Shown here one piece after another: positions 24,516 through 33,939 of a stretch of 64,000 bases of DNA. A program made the translations under genes and the position numbers. The stretch is from Muricea muricata (lineage: Eukaryota; Cnidaria; Anthozoa; Malacalcyonacea; Plexauridae), in contig OY979716.1 of NCBI GenBank assembly GCA_963855995.1, positions 86,630,250 to 86,694,249 of the forward strand, written 5' to 3'. The number at the start of each line of letters is the position of its first letter. Within the stretch, counting starts at the first letter, position 1. The notes under the pieces were generated by a model, which was not told where the DNA came from, ran no database searches, and was given only the letters and a program-made list of their open reading frames with translations.

Positions 24516-25680
24516 GGTTGGTAGTGCAATATTTAATGTTCTAATAAATAATAGATTAAAAGATATCAAAGGAAGCAAACAAGACTTTGGTGGAGTTAGC
24601 ATAGTTGCCATTGGTGATCTTTTGCAGCTAAAACCTGTAATGGATAGGTATATTTTTAAGAACCTCGAAAATTCAGAATATTCTGTTCTTGCTCCAAATA
24701 AATGGCAAGATAACTTTAAAATGTTTGAATTGCAAGGAATAAGGAGACCAAAAGACAGCAAAATATTTGCTGAAATATTAAATAAACTTAGAGAAGAGAA
24801 ACATACCAATGAAGACATTATGAAGCTTAAAGAATGATTGATACTAGAAAATAGCATTGACGATCCTATGGATATGCCTCATTTGTTCATACAAAATCAA
24901 AAAGTAAATGAATTTAATGAAAGAGTGCATAATGCAGCAACTGGTGAAAAGTTTTCCATTGAAGCAATGGACAGTTTTATTGGAGCTAACTCTGCTCAAC
25001 TTCATGATAAAATTTTGAGTCAAATACCAGATGATCCACGGAAAACTAAACAAATTGCTACTAATCTCCATTTGTGTGTTGTGGAAAGAACTGAGATAGA
25101 GTCCAATGTACGTACCGATGAAGGCATGACTAATGGTGCTGGTAATATAATTAAAAAGATACAATTAAATCATAAAGATAAACCTTCAGGTATAATATGG
25201 GTACAGTTTGACCATCCAGATGTTGGAGAAAAGACCAGACATGAAAATAGAAATCTTTATGTACATGGTATTGAGTCAACATGGACTCCAATAAAACCAA
25301 TCACTACTCAGTTTTGTGTTGGCAGAAACTAAACTGCACAAGTGGTTAGAAAACAGTTTCCTCTTAGACCTACTGCAGCTAAGACAATTCATCAGTCACA
25401 AGGTGACACTAAGCAGAAAATTGTTTTAAATTTCAACACTAGAAGAGCGATTCCTCATGTACATTATGTTGGTTTAAGCAGAGTAATGACAATAGAAGGT
25501 TTATATATCACCGATCTTTGTGAAGAAAAAATAGCTGTTAATCCTCATGTTGCAAAAGAAACAGAATTGTTAAGAAATGAGCATAAACTAGAACTTAGTG
25601 TTACTCCTATTTACAAGACAAATCAGGTCTCCTTTGAGTTACCTTATCTAAATGCACAGTCATTACACAAGCATAAGGCT
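24516..25680 (+). pseudogene. Helentron copy 2, segment C: helicase C-terminal half
   Basis: It continues from segment B with NNRLKDIKGS, GDLLQLKPVMDRYIF (motif III), LFIQNQKVNEFNERVH, RTDEGMTNGAGNIIKKIQL, RPTAAKTIHQSQGDTK (motif V) and HYVGLSRVMTIEGLYITDL (motif VI). It stops in the first residues of the endonuclease domain (YLNAQSLHKH, about 25,650), where unrelated DNA begins. Stops at 24,835-24,837 and 25,330-25,332 interrupt it. Its spacing matches copy 1 almost perfectly. Confidence 0.85.
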
Positions 25681-25689
25681 GTTTCATCA

Positions 25690-26300
25690 AACCGTTTAGG
25701 CCAAAAAAGATGGCGCGAATGTGATGCATAAAATGTTGCAAGCACCGCAATGTGGTGGCTATTAAATCACTCTACCCAGGTTAAAATGTCACTTACCACA
25801 TCTTTTTAGCAGAATTTGGCTTTGGAACCACCATTGAGCTCACAAAGGTTAAACACAGTGGTTTCTGCCAGTGATTCTTTCATTAACTCAAACATTTCAA
25901 CATCAACAACATATTCATTGATGCAATACAATTCTTTTAACCATTTTGGCAGGAATTGTGGGTGTGCCAGGGCCAAGTATAAATGTGTTCACAGGACTGT
26001 AGTTTTGCAATGGTGCCGAGGGTAATTGACTGGAGTTTGGGTAACACCTAAAGCGGTGTTTACTGATGTAATACTCTGAGCCGCTTGTGCACTACTTGAA
26101 CCACTGTTAATAAACAAAGGAGCAACAGACGTACCTGGGTTGCAGTGAAGCAAACTATCGCCTACTTCACCTTCATTACGAGCTCGTGAGTTCATAGCTG
26201 TTTGTGTCAGGTTTCCTAGCAATTTTAATTGGGCCTCTCGGTCCGTTTGAGCATTGCATTGGCATGGAGCTGGCAACACAGCCATTTAAAGACCATGCAT
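25690..26300 (-). pseudogene. DIRS/Ngaro-like gag-type relic (tentative)
   Basis: On the - strand a frame with CQCNAQTDREAQLKLLGNL (about 26,230-26,280) leads to LGPGTPTIPAKMVKRI (about 25,960), EMFELMKESLAETTVFNL (about 25,870), DILTWVE (about 25,780) and HIAVLATFYASHSRH (about 25,740). From memory this order resembles gag-like proteins of tyrosine-recombinase retroelements (GPGxPxIPxKxVxKI .. DIxxWVExF .. YVAVL). Several stops and shifts occur. No RT or recombinase is next to it, so this is a fragment; it abuts the truncated end of Helentron copy 2. Confidence 0.35.
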
Positions 26301-26943
26301 GAATTCCGGTGGTTGAAATGCTGAAGCCCACGATACAGCCGAATTGGATTTACTGGGATCTGGTATTGGTTGCACAAGAGAGGTCGACGCTTGTCCATGA
26401 TCTCTACTAGTTTCCATGTTGTTAACAATTTTGTTCAACATATGAAGCAGCAATAGCACATATATATACAGAAATTAAAAGAAAAAGTTTCTAACACATT
26501 TGTTTGCCACATTGGGATACTAAAGCTGGCCTTAAGCCACTCTTATATTACTTGCGCCTCATGGTCACGTGACCTGTTGCCATATCAACATCTGGTTCTC
26601 TAGATGTTAACCTTGGTTATTACATGACCTCATATAAACAATATTGGCTATCCTCAATATTACTAAATTTAAATAGCATTGTGCTATTTCGAATTTCGAA
26701 TACAATATCAAAACACTATTGCATGTGCATTAACAGTGGTTTAGGCTGATCTGCGCAATAGTAAACAAACAACAACCATTTTGGCTTTAACTAAAACTCG
26801 TAAGCATGTGTTTTTTATGCAAGATGGTTCACCGACGGGCATTGACTGAAAACAAGAAGGCCAAAATAATATAAGGGCTTCAAAAAAAAATCCACAATCC
26901 TGCAATGGGAGAGCAGAAAAGGGGAAAATTTGGAAAATGTCAG

Positions 26944-27036
26944 GTGTAGTGGAAAATTTCAGGTGGATTTTAGGTTTAATTAGGCTAATCCCGTTGCGTG
27001 ATTAACCTAATTAAACCTGAAATCCACCGTAATCCA
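26944..27036. repeat. Long hairpin (inverted repeat)
   Basis: The arm at about 26,958-26,987 (GGTTTAATTAGGCTAAT and preceding bases) pairs with the arm at 27,000-27,030 (ATTAACCTAATTAAACC and following bases) across an ~11-nt loop CCCGTTGCGTG. A GTGGA/TCCAC outer extension is present. It could be a small foldback element inserted next to the Tc1-like relic. Confidence 0.65.
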
Positions 27037-27159
27037 CTGCAGACAAGTAAGCAAGTCTTCGAGGCAGTTGGTATGTTTAATGTTCACAAAAGCACACAAT
27101 GTTCAATCATACAACATATAGCAAAACTTAAGAACCACTGGTTCGACCCTCTTTAAAAC

Positions 27160-27640
27160 AAGTTCATCAAGAAGAGACTTAAGTGGGCAAAAAGTACTTA
27201 AAACAGAACTTTAAGTTAGTATTATTCACGGATGAGTGCTGAGCAACTCTAGATGGACCAATGGCTGGAGAATAGGATGGTGTGATACAAAAGTGTTATG
27301 TTCGCAGCTTATCAGGCATCAACAAAGAGGTGGTGGAGTTATGTTTTGGGCCACAATCGTCCATGATGAGCTCGTTGGCCCTTTCCGAGTCAACGATGGT
27401 GTAAAAATGACAGCTCTAACATGTTCAGCACTATCTATGCCAAGCATGCTTTCCTGCTCTTAACCCAATTGAAAACCTGTTGAGCATTCTGAAAAGGGGT
27501 GTGTATGCAGGAGGAAAGCAGTAAACTTCAAAAGAAGATCTTTGGAATGCAGTTACAAATACTGCTAAAGGTATTTCATCAGATACAATTAAGAAACTTA
27601 CCTCATCGATGGATTGATGGTTACTTTTGGTGGTGTCAAA
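27160..27640 (+). pseudogene. Tc1/mariner transposase relic with internal deletion
   Basis: A + strand reading with frame changes shows KRLKWAKS (about 27,170), LFTDEC (first catalytic Asp, about 27,220), WRIGWCDTKVLCSQLIRHQQ, GGGVMFWATIVHDELVGPF (about 27,330) and then abruptly LNPIENL (about 27,460) and DLWNAVTNTAKGISSDTIKK (about 27,540). The segment normally holding the second Asp (DNAPxH) is deleted. Stops are present, so it is inactive. No inverted repeats were found. Confidence 0.75.
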
Positions 27641-28380
27641 TCATGGATGGTATATAAAATATTAATGAATAATGTTATTGCTGTCTTTTTTGTTAAGATT
27701 ATTCAATGTATTATATATCAAGTGTTTGTGAACTTCTAAAAATTAAAGTTCTGAAAAAGCAAAATTATCTTATTTTATCAAGTAAGTATTCCACAACCAA
27801 CAATATAAATGAGATTTGCATATAAAAATGGATGCCCAAGCTCTGTATTAAAGTGTAAGTGGCCGCTGCTTGATTTCTACTGTGCAGATCAGCGTAAAAT
27901 TTCCGTTGTTTGCATACAATATTGATCACATAAACATGAAATTTCATGAACTTCACTTAAAAAGTCAAATAAAATGCAATGAAAAAAGAAATTGGCATAT
28001 AATTCTTGGACGCAGCGCATTGCAGTACTAGACTTGTCTTTTTTCATTTAACACACTCTTCAGAATACAGGTCTCGCTGCTGATATTCCTGCTTGAACTG
28101 CAGTCTATACTACTCATGGCACTTAGCAACTACTCAACTGAAATCTCAGCTATATAGAATTGATTTCCTTTTCAAGATCAGCCCAATATTCTTTTAGAAC
28201 CAACAAGTTATTTGCTGCAAATGTGAATTTAACTGTGTTGTAAATAATACAAGGAGTAGCAGCATCAAAGCTTAAACAAACGATTCTCTTTGAACAAGCG
28301 AGTGCTCATAAAGACTTTGCATGGTGGGATATTTAACTATATTCAGAAGAGTAACTGGCACCCCTGGCTTTTGTAAATCA
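27641..28380. other. No supportable gene
   Basis: AT-rich DNA between the Tc1-like relic and the inverted LINE piece. No motif, RNA gene or terminal repeat was seen. Confidence 0.45.
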
Positions 28381-28519
28381 GTCAGCACCTCACAGATCAA
28401 CGTTGGTCCCAGGGTCTTTCTGGAGGTGGTTGAGGAATACCCATTCCATTGATCTGAAAATAGATAACCTGGTAGCTTCCTCTGCAGCCTGCCTCTGTGG
28501 GAGGATCACTTAGGCAGCC

Positions 28520-28945
28520 TGCCAAAAATTGACAAATGCAAGCATGCCATAATATGATAATAAAGATCAAACCTTTTAATGATATCAGCTACCTGGGCAG
28601 TATAAAGCGAACAAAGGGCAGGGCCAAGGACTGAACCTTGCGGAACTGCATAATTTTGACATCATTAGTCGAGGGGTAAGTTTATTAATATTGACAGAGC
28701 ATGAGATCACAAATATGATTTAAACCACAGAAAAACATTCCCACTCCAAAACGTTCTTCCAATCTCAAAAATAAAGTTCCATGTCCAATGGTGTCAAATG
28801 CAGCAGACAAATTGAGAAGAGCGAGGATGACTGATTCCTTTTTTCCAATGATTGCAAGATATCCTGCAACCATAGTAAATCTGTCTCTCTGCTATGACAT
28901 GACTTATACGCTGACTGAAAGACTTCATGTAATCCATTTCTATAG
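28520..28945 (-). pseudogene. CR1/L2-type LINE reverse transcriptase, inverted 5' piece
   Basis: On the - strand LHEVFQSAYKSCHS (about 28,930) leads to LLNLSAAFDTIGHGTLFLRL (28,685-28,873) and VPQGSVLGPALCSLY (about 28,630). These are RT motifs up to the xPQGxxLGP block. The YADD-containing segment is missing. The adjoining LINE piece at 28,940-29,240 is on the opposite strand, so the 5' part was inverted, as in twin priming. Stops are present. Confidence 0.75.
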
Positions 28946-29244
28946 CAAAAAACTTGGGATCTTGGTTTCAATTCTAAATTAAACATGTCACAGCATATTA
29001 ACAAGACATGTAGCTCTGCTTTCTTTTAACTTCATAACATCCGTAAAGTACAAAAGTACTTAACTCGCCAGGATGTGGAGTGTTTGGTGCATGCACTTAT
29101 TTCAAGTAAGATTGATTACTGTAATATATTGCTCTATGGCATTCCAGCCATTTATATAATGATACTCCAACGTGTTCAAAACAATACTGCAAGATTGGTC
29201 ACCGGTATTTAACGATTTAGTCACATTACACCTGTCTTGGTATA
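28940..29244 (+). pseudogene. LINE 3' coding piece, left of the big insertion
   Basis: A + strand reading with small shifts gives SKLNMSQHINKTCSSAFF (about 28,975), LTRQDVECLVHALISSKIDY (about 29,065), ILLYGIPA and LQRVQNNTARLVTG (about 29,170), then HITPVL (29,223-29,238). This is the C-terminal domain of CR1/L2-like reverse transcriptases. It is cut at about 29,240, and the next residues of the same protein are found at 60,918. Confidence 0.8.
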
Positions 29245-29374
29245 CTGTATCGGTACTTCAGCCCCCTCTAATAGTAGCCTCCCCCTTAAAAACTGTACCT
29301 CACCCCCCTGGTTGTTGTTTTCAGGGACTGAAGTGCCGACACATTAATATAGCTCCCTTCGAATAGTAGCCTCC
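29245..29374 (+). repeat. Left terminal inverted repeat of the Polinton
   Basis: It begins CTGTATCGGTACTTCAGCCC and ends GAATAGTAGCCTCC. TAGTAGCCTCC occurs twice within it. It is identical to the complement of 60,781-60,910 except at three bases. Confidence 0.9.
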
Positions 29375-29427
29375 AACTCATTTTTAATTAGTATTCACCC
29401 GACGTATTTATATTCCGTACTAATATA

Positions 29428-29580
29428 GTGTTTGTTACGGTGCAATGCATGTTCTGTGACGTGCCATTTATAAGTACAAGCAAGGGTGTGTTTGTCGTGG
29501 TGCATTGTACGTGTATTATTTATATTTCCCAATAAGGCTGTGTTTGTCGTGGTGCATAATACGTGACGCGACATTTCTGT
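29428..29580. repeat. Three iterons next to the left end
   Basis: GTGTTTGTTACGGTGCA (about 29,428), GTGTTTGTCGTGGTGCAT (about 29,487) and GTGTTTGTCGTGGTGCAT (about 29,551) recur at about 60-bp spacing just inside the terminal repeat, each followed by an ACGTG or GTGACG-type sequence. I did not see them at the right end. They may be origin-like or regulatory. Confidence 0.6.
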
Positions 29581-29651
29581 CAATACAACTTCGTTTATAT
29601 CTTTTGACATTTGTTGGTTCTTAGAAGAACCGTTTTTAATATTCTTTTTCT

Positions 29652-29996
29652 TTACATTTTCTCTTTCAACCATAGTGCATAAGCTTCCACGTCCACTTTC
29701 GGGCAGTGACGATACGGATGCGTTCCAATATGGTGCCCGCATGTTTCAAGCCAAATTAGTTTTTCGAACAGAAACTCTGCTTTTGGGCACCCGAAGTCTT
29801 CCAGGTTAGTTGCAGGAATGTTTAATAGTTTTAGTAAATCTTTTTCAAAGTGCCCTCCTTTGTAGCCAATAGTGCTTTCTTCATCACGTTTAGCGTTATT
29901 GTAGAAATGTTCTACAATATTATTCAAGTTTGCGAGCGGAATTGATTCCCGGGAGGCAGCAAATGGTAATTTATGTATATTCCTTGTGAGGAACAT
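29652..29996 (-). CDS. 115-aa protein at the left end, unrecognised
   Basis: I chose the ATG at 29,996 because upstream codons come from the palindromic repeats. The product begins MFLTRNIHKLPF and contains a helical region (LNNIVEHFYNNAKRD), then EKDLLKLLNIPATNLEDFG and a Cys/His-containing end (WLETCGHHIG). No known fold is evident. It ends at about 29,652; a second ORF in another frame continues toward the iterons and is not convincing. It lies between the iterons and the palindromes, so it may be a terminal Polinton gene, but it lacks the early motif array seen in front of the other non-structural genes. Confidence 0.4.
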   Translation of the reverse strand: MFLTRNIHKLPFAASRESIPLANLNNIVEHFYNNAKRDEESTIGYKGGHFEKDLLKLLNIPATNLEDFGCPKAEFLFEKLIWLETCGHHIGTHPYRHCPKVDVEAYALWLKEKM

Positions 29997-30006
29997 ACAG
30001 GTTTTT

Positions 30007-30092
30007 GTGGCAAGCCATATATGGCTTGCCACTTTGTTACGGTAAAAAAGTGGCAAGCCATATATGGCTTGCCACTTTGTTACGGTAAAAAA
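30007..30092. repeat. Duplicated perfect 26-bp palindrome
   Basis: GTGGCAAGCCATA followed by its exact complement forms a perfect 26-bp palindrome at 30,007-30,032 and again at 30,050-30,075. Each is followed by CTTTGTTACGGTAAAAAA-type sequence, giving a 43-bp direct repeat present twice. It sits upstream of the - strand gene at 29,996. Confidence 0.9.
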
Positions 30093-30108
30093 GTTGTCAG
30101 TTTGTCCA

Positions 30109-30188
30109 GTCACGTGACAGTTAACGATTGTTTACCGACAAAGCCGACGAGGATATACGATTACAAAACGATGACTGGGTCACGTGAC
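30109..30188. promoter_or_regulatory. Two perfect GTCACGTGAC palindromes, 70 bp apart
   Basis: Identical 10-bp palindromes at 30,109-30,118 and 30,179-30,188 contain the CACGTG E-box core (bHLH-type site, established knowledge). They lie between the left-end gene and the Helentron leader. Function is inferred only. Confidence 0.5.
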
Positions 30189-30372
30189 TTTCGAGCATCC
30201 GTTTGTTTTTGGTTTGAGTTGATCGAAGAGTTGATTTGTTATACTTGATTTAGGGACAGGTTATAACGTTGATATTCCGCTTCAAATTTCAAATTTAAAA
30301 AGAGGTAAGTAAACTTTGGTTGATTTTAACCAAATACTGCTGTTTTGTGAAACTATTTGTCGTATTTATTAC

Positions 30373-30520
30373 TCTTGAAAAGGAGCCATTGTCGCTTACA
30401 CTGATTTTGGATCAGGTTGTATCTGTGTGAAAGATCACACATTAAACTATTGAAAAGGAGCCATTGTTGCTCACACTGATCTTGGATCAGGTTGTATTTA
30501 CGTGAAAGCCCACGTATCAA
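30373..30520 (+). repeat. Leader repeat pair with covarying hairpins
   Basis: Two ~76-bp units start TTGAAAAGGAGCCATTGT. Each has a CTGAT(C/T)TTGGATCAG hairpin and a second stem: TGTGTG-AAAGAT-CACACA (30,424-30,441) versus TACGTG-AAAGCC-CACGTA (30,499-30,516). The two stems differ by two compensatory base-pair changes. Further GCCATTGTG elements follow at about 30,560-30,690. Confidence 0.75.
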
Positions 30521-30757
30521 AGTTGAAACTTGCTTTTGTGCAGGTAAAATATCAGACCCATTGCCATTGTGCCTGGGGATTTATATTATTAATTATACAC
30601 AGTTCTACCTAGCCATTGTGCGGGTGAAGTATTACAAACACAAACTACTGTACAACAGTCAAACAATCTTGCCGATGTGCAAGTACATACGCTAATACAA
30701 TACAACAAACTTTTTACACAGATTTAACAGTTAGTCAAGCAAGTGCTAAACTGAAGT

Positions 30758-32992
30758 ATGGGTATTTCTATTGAGAATTATCGAATAAGAATTGGTTCAC
30801 ATGCTAACTTTGTGCATGCCAGGAAGTCCATGTTTCAACTGAAAGGTAAATTCTGGAATCAAATTTTGATAATGTTTTATTTAAAAGTGTTTTATTTACC
30901 ATGCTTAAAAAATCTTGTTAAACAAACCGAAAAAAATAATGAGGTCTGCATGTGGTATGTACAGATTGTCTGTTATAATATTCATGTACCATTATTATTG
31001 CGACTTTCAAATGATGTTGAGGAAAATCCGGGTCCCACCAATGTTAAAGAAATAGTTGATCCTACTTTTACAGTTTGTGCAGACTTTAATCAAGGTGATG
31101 CATCAATGTTTGGAAGTAATGCTGGTAAACAATGTGTTGCAATGTCGATCTATGCAATTTTATACAATGAAATAAAATCTATAAACACCTGGGATACTTC
31201 CATTATGAATAGAATTCTAATTAATGGAAACAATCTTTATAGTGTCATCAGTCAGCATGTTCAAAAATATTTCTTGTTGCTCACAGAGGTACCAGAGATA
31301 GTCTCAATCGATTCAAATACTTTTCATTTAGAATACAGTGAGTCCTTTTCTGGGGCTTTATTAATGGATCATAATAATCAACCTCATGTTACACTTGAAC
31401 ATTCTTTTAATCAAGTATTTTGTATTGGTAATTATAGAACATGTTTACTGACTATAGGAGCAAATACTGTTGCTGTGTTTATGCCTTTTCCAGATGTTTT
31501 TAAAATTTTTGATTCTCATTCACTAGATAGGTATGGAATGCAATTTGCATCTGGATATAGTGCATTGATTTCTGTTGAGGGACTTCAAAACCTTGTGAAT
31601 TTTTTTCGACTTACTAGAAATACTGAGAGCCAGAATTTTGGCAACTTATTTGAATTAAAAGGTGTTAAAGTTTATAAAAACAATGACTTATCAAACAGCT
31701 TAACTGTATGTAATTTTCACAACACATCCACCAAACAAAATGAACTGTCAAAGGAAAATACAAATATCAGGCTTGCAAAGCAAAGGGATTGGAAGGCAGC
31801 TCAGCGAAAAAGTGAGTCAGCTGAAAAAAAAGAAAAAAGGCTTCTAAAATGTAAAGCATACCAGAGAGCTAAAAGGCAAAGTGAGTCTGTTGTAGAAAAG
31901 AAAAAACGACTTGCAAAGGAAAGAGATTATAGGAGAGTTCAGCGAAAAAATGAGACATCAGAACAAAGAAAACAGAGATTAGCAAATGTGAGAGCCTATA
32001 AAAATTCAACTAAAGAAACCAAGTCTAGCACTGAAGTGCACCAACAACAGGATGATGAGCTATTATGCTTAATAGATAAATTTCACAAATCTGTTTCAAC
32101 AGGTCCATTATACATATGCTCATGTTGTGACCAGTTATGGTATAAACATAGTGTTTGTTCTGCTGATAGACTGAGATTGTCCCATACAAATTCTGTATAC
32201 TATTTGCAAGGGATCAAGAGTGTAGATAATATTGAGTGGCTTTGTTTGACTTGTAACAATCATTTGAAAAAAAATAAAGTGCCACCATGTGCAATTGCAA
32301 ATGGCTTCAAATTTCCAAAATAGCCTGAATTCTTTGATTTAAATGAGCTGGAATGCAGATTAATAGCACCACGATTGGCATTTCAAAAAATTTTGCAAGC
32401 CCCCAGAGGTGGTCAGTTTAAAATAACAGGAAATGTTGTCAATGTTCCTGCAGATGTTTGCAATACTGTTACCATGCTACCCAGATTAGCACAAGATACT
32501 GGCACTATAAAAGTTCAGTTAAAATGCCGGCTGCAGTATAAAATTTCTGCACTGTCTTTAAATGTAAGACCTAACAAAGTCATGCAGGCAGCTGCTTGGT
32601 TAGTGAATACTAGTGATTTATATAGAGAGCAAGGAATAGCCTTTGATCAGAACTGGCTAACTTACTTTGATCCAACAATATCAAATGAAGAATGTGGCAA
32701 TGAGAATACAAATAATTTAGGTGATCAAACCACTTTAGCTGCTCCAGAAGATGAATGGAGTGAGGATGAAGCAGAGACACCTGCTGGTGTAACTGATACT
32801 ATGCTAACTGCTGCAGACTTCTTAAATCATAACAAAAGACAACACATATACAATGTTGCACCAGGGGAAGGTAGTAGACCACTTAGTATATTTAGGGATC
32901 AGTTCTCAGAGGAATTAGCTTACCCTGGAATATTCTTAGGTCAGAAAAGACCAGATGAGAAACGAAGACTGAAAAAATGTCTATTACAGTGA
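30758..32992 (+). pseudogene. Helentron protein, N-terminal part: 2A, protease-like, basic and zinc regions
   Basis: The start ATG is 30,758. Residues 79-93 (LLLRLSNDVEENPGP) are a textbook 2A ribosome-skipping motif, separating a ~92-aa leader with a hydrophobic stretch (about 36-53) from the rest at Gly92/Pro93 (31,034). Next comes a cysteine-protease-like domain with QGDASMFG, GKQCVAMS (candidate Cys) and FKIFDSHS (Asp/His), similar to C76 or OTU-type domains. Basic ~23-aa repeats follow (31,770-32,000), then a Cys region PLYICSCCDQLWYKHSV .. LTCNNH. A TAG at 32,321-32,323 replaces a Lys seen in the other copy. The frame continues to 32,992 (NELECRLIAPRLAFQKI block) and then shifts at an A6 run (32,972-32,977). 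Confidence 0.75.
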
Positions 32993-33893
32993 AATATGCA
33001 AATCAGAACTTAGACGGTCTGATCGACGAGCTGCAATCTGTGTTGAGAACATATTTTTTAAGGCAAAAAAATTACAAATGAAATTATTACTTGGACAATC
33101 ACAAGTTGCTCTTCGAAAATGTAAACTGGGAAGTAGAACAATCACTGCTGGGCAATTGAAAACACCAGAAGGCTTAGCAAATTTAATTAGCCATGATGAA
33201 GGTTACAAATTTTTACGAGCCTTGAGAGGTTCCCCACCTTACTTTGAAAAAGCTAAAAAAGACTTGTTTGCTATGATTCGACAGTTAGGCCCAGCATCAT
33301 TATTCTGTAGTTTTTCTTCTGCAGAGACCAAATGGATCCATTTATTAAGAATCCTTGGTAAACTTATTGATCACAAAGACTATAGTGATGAAGATTTAGA
33401 AAACCTTACATGGGATGAAAAGTGTAGACTAATCCAAAGTGACCCAGTAACATGTGCTAGGCATTTTGATTACCAATTCAATACTTTTTTAAAACAATTT
33501 TTAATGACAGACGTTGCTCCTTTAGGAAAGATAAAGGATTGGTTTTACAGGGTTGAATATCAACAGCGAGGCTTGCCTCACATTCACATGTTAATATGGC
33601 TTGAAAATGCACCTGTATTTGGTGTTGATAAAGATGAAGATGTTACTGCATTCATTGACAAAATAATTACTTGTAGGAAGCCAGTAAATGACTCAAAATT
33701 ACTTCAGCTTGTAAACAAGCAAACTCACAGGCACTCTCACACATGTCGAAAAAAGTCAAAGAATGTTTGTAGGTTCAACTGTCCTCAGCCACCAATGAGA
33801 TCTACACAAATACTTTATCCACTTGATGATACTTCTCAGACTGTGATAAGAAACAGAAAATCTTTCTGGAAAGATAAAAAACAAACTAAATGA
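32978..33893 (+). CDS. Helentron Rep (HUH) segment
   Basis: The frame is entered by the shift at the 32,972-32,977 A run. It reads ICKSELRRSDRRAAICVENI, KFLRALRGSPPYFEKAKKDL and CARHFDYQFNTFLKQ. The HUH signature follows: VEYQQRGLPHIHMLIWLENA (about 33,555), whose paired His residues bind the metal for DNA nicking. A Cys/His cluster (HRHSHTCRKKSKNVCRFNC) follows at about 33,735. Another 1-nt shift lies near 33,857-33,880, after which the 33,940 frame carries on. It is very similar to the decayed copy at 11.4-12.2 kb, so the reading is well supported. Confidence 0.8.
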
Positions 33894-33939
33894 TCTAAAA
33901 GAGGGCAAAGACATTACATTTGACCAACTTCTGAAAGAA

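Larger units (their letters stand above)
10020..25680 (+). mobile_element. Old Helentron (Helitron2-type) copy, split into three pieces
   Basis: Three + strand segments (10,020-12,718; 15,622-16,734; 24,516-25,680) align in order with the better Helentron at 30.7-36.6 kb. About 5 kb remains after removing two later insertions. It lacks the 5' protease/2A part and is cut off at the start of the endonuclease domain (LPYLNAQSLHKH, about 25,650). Many stops and frameshifts show that it is much older than the other copy. The junctions with the hAT and IS3EU-like elements are exact. Confidence 0.85.
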
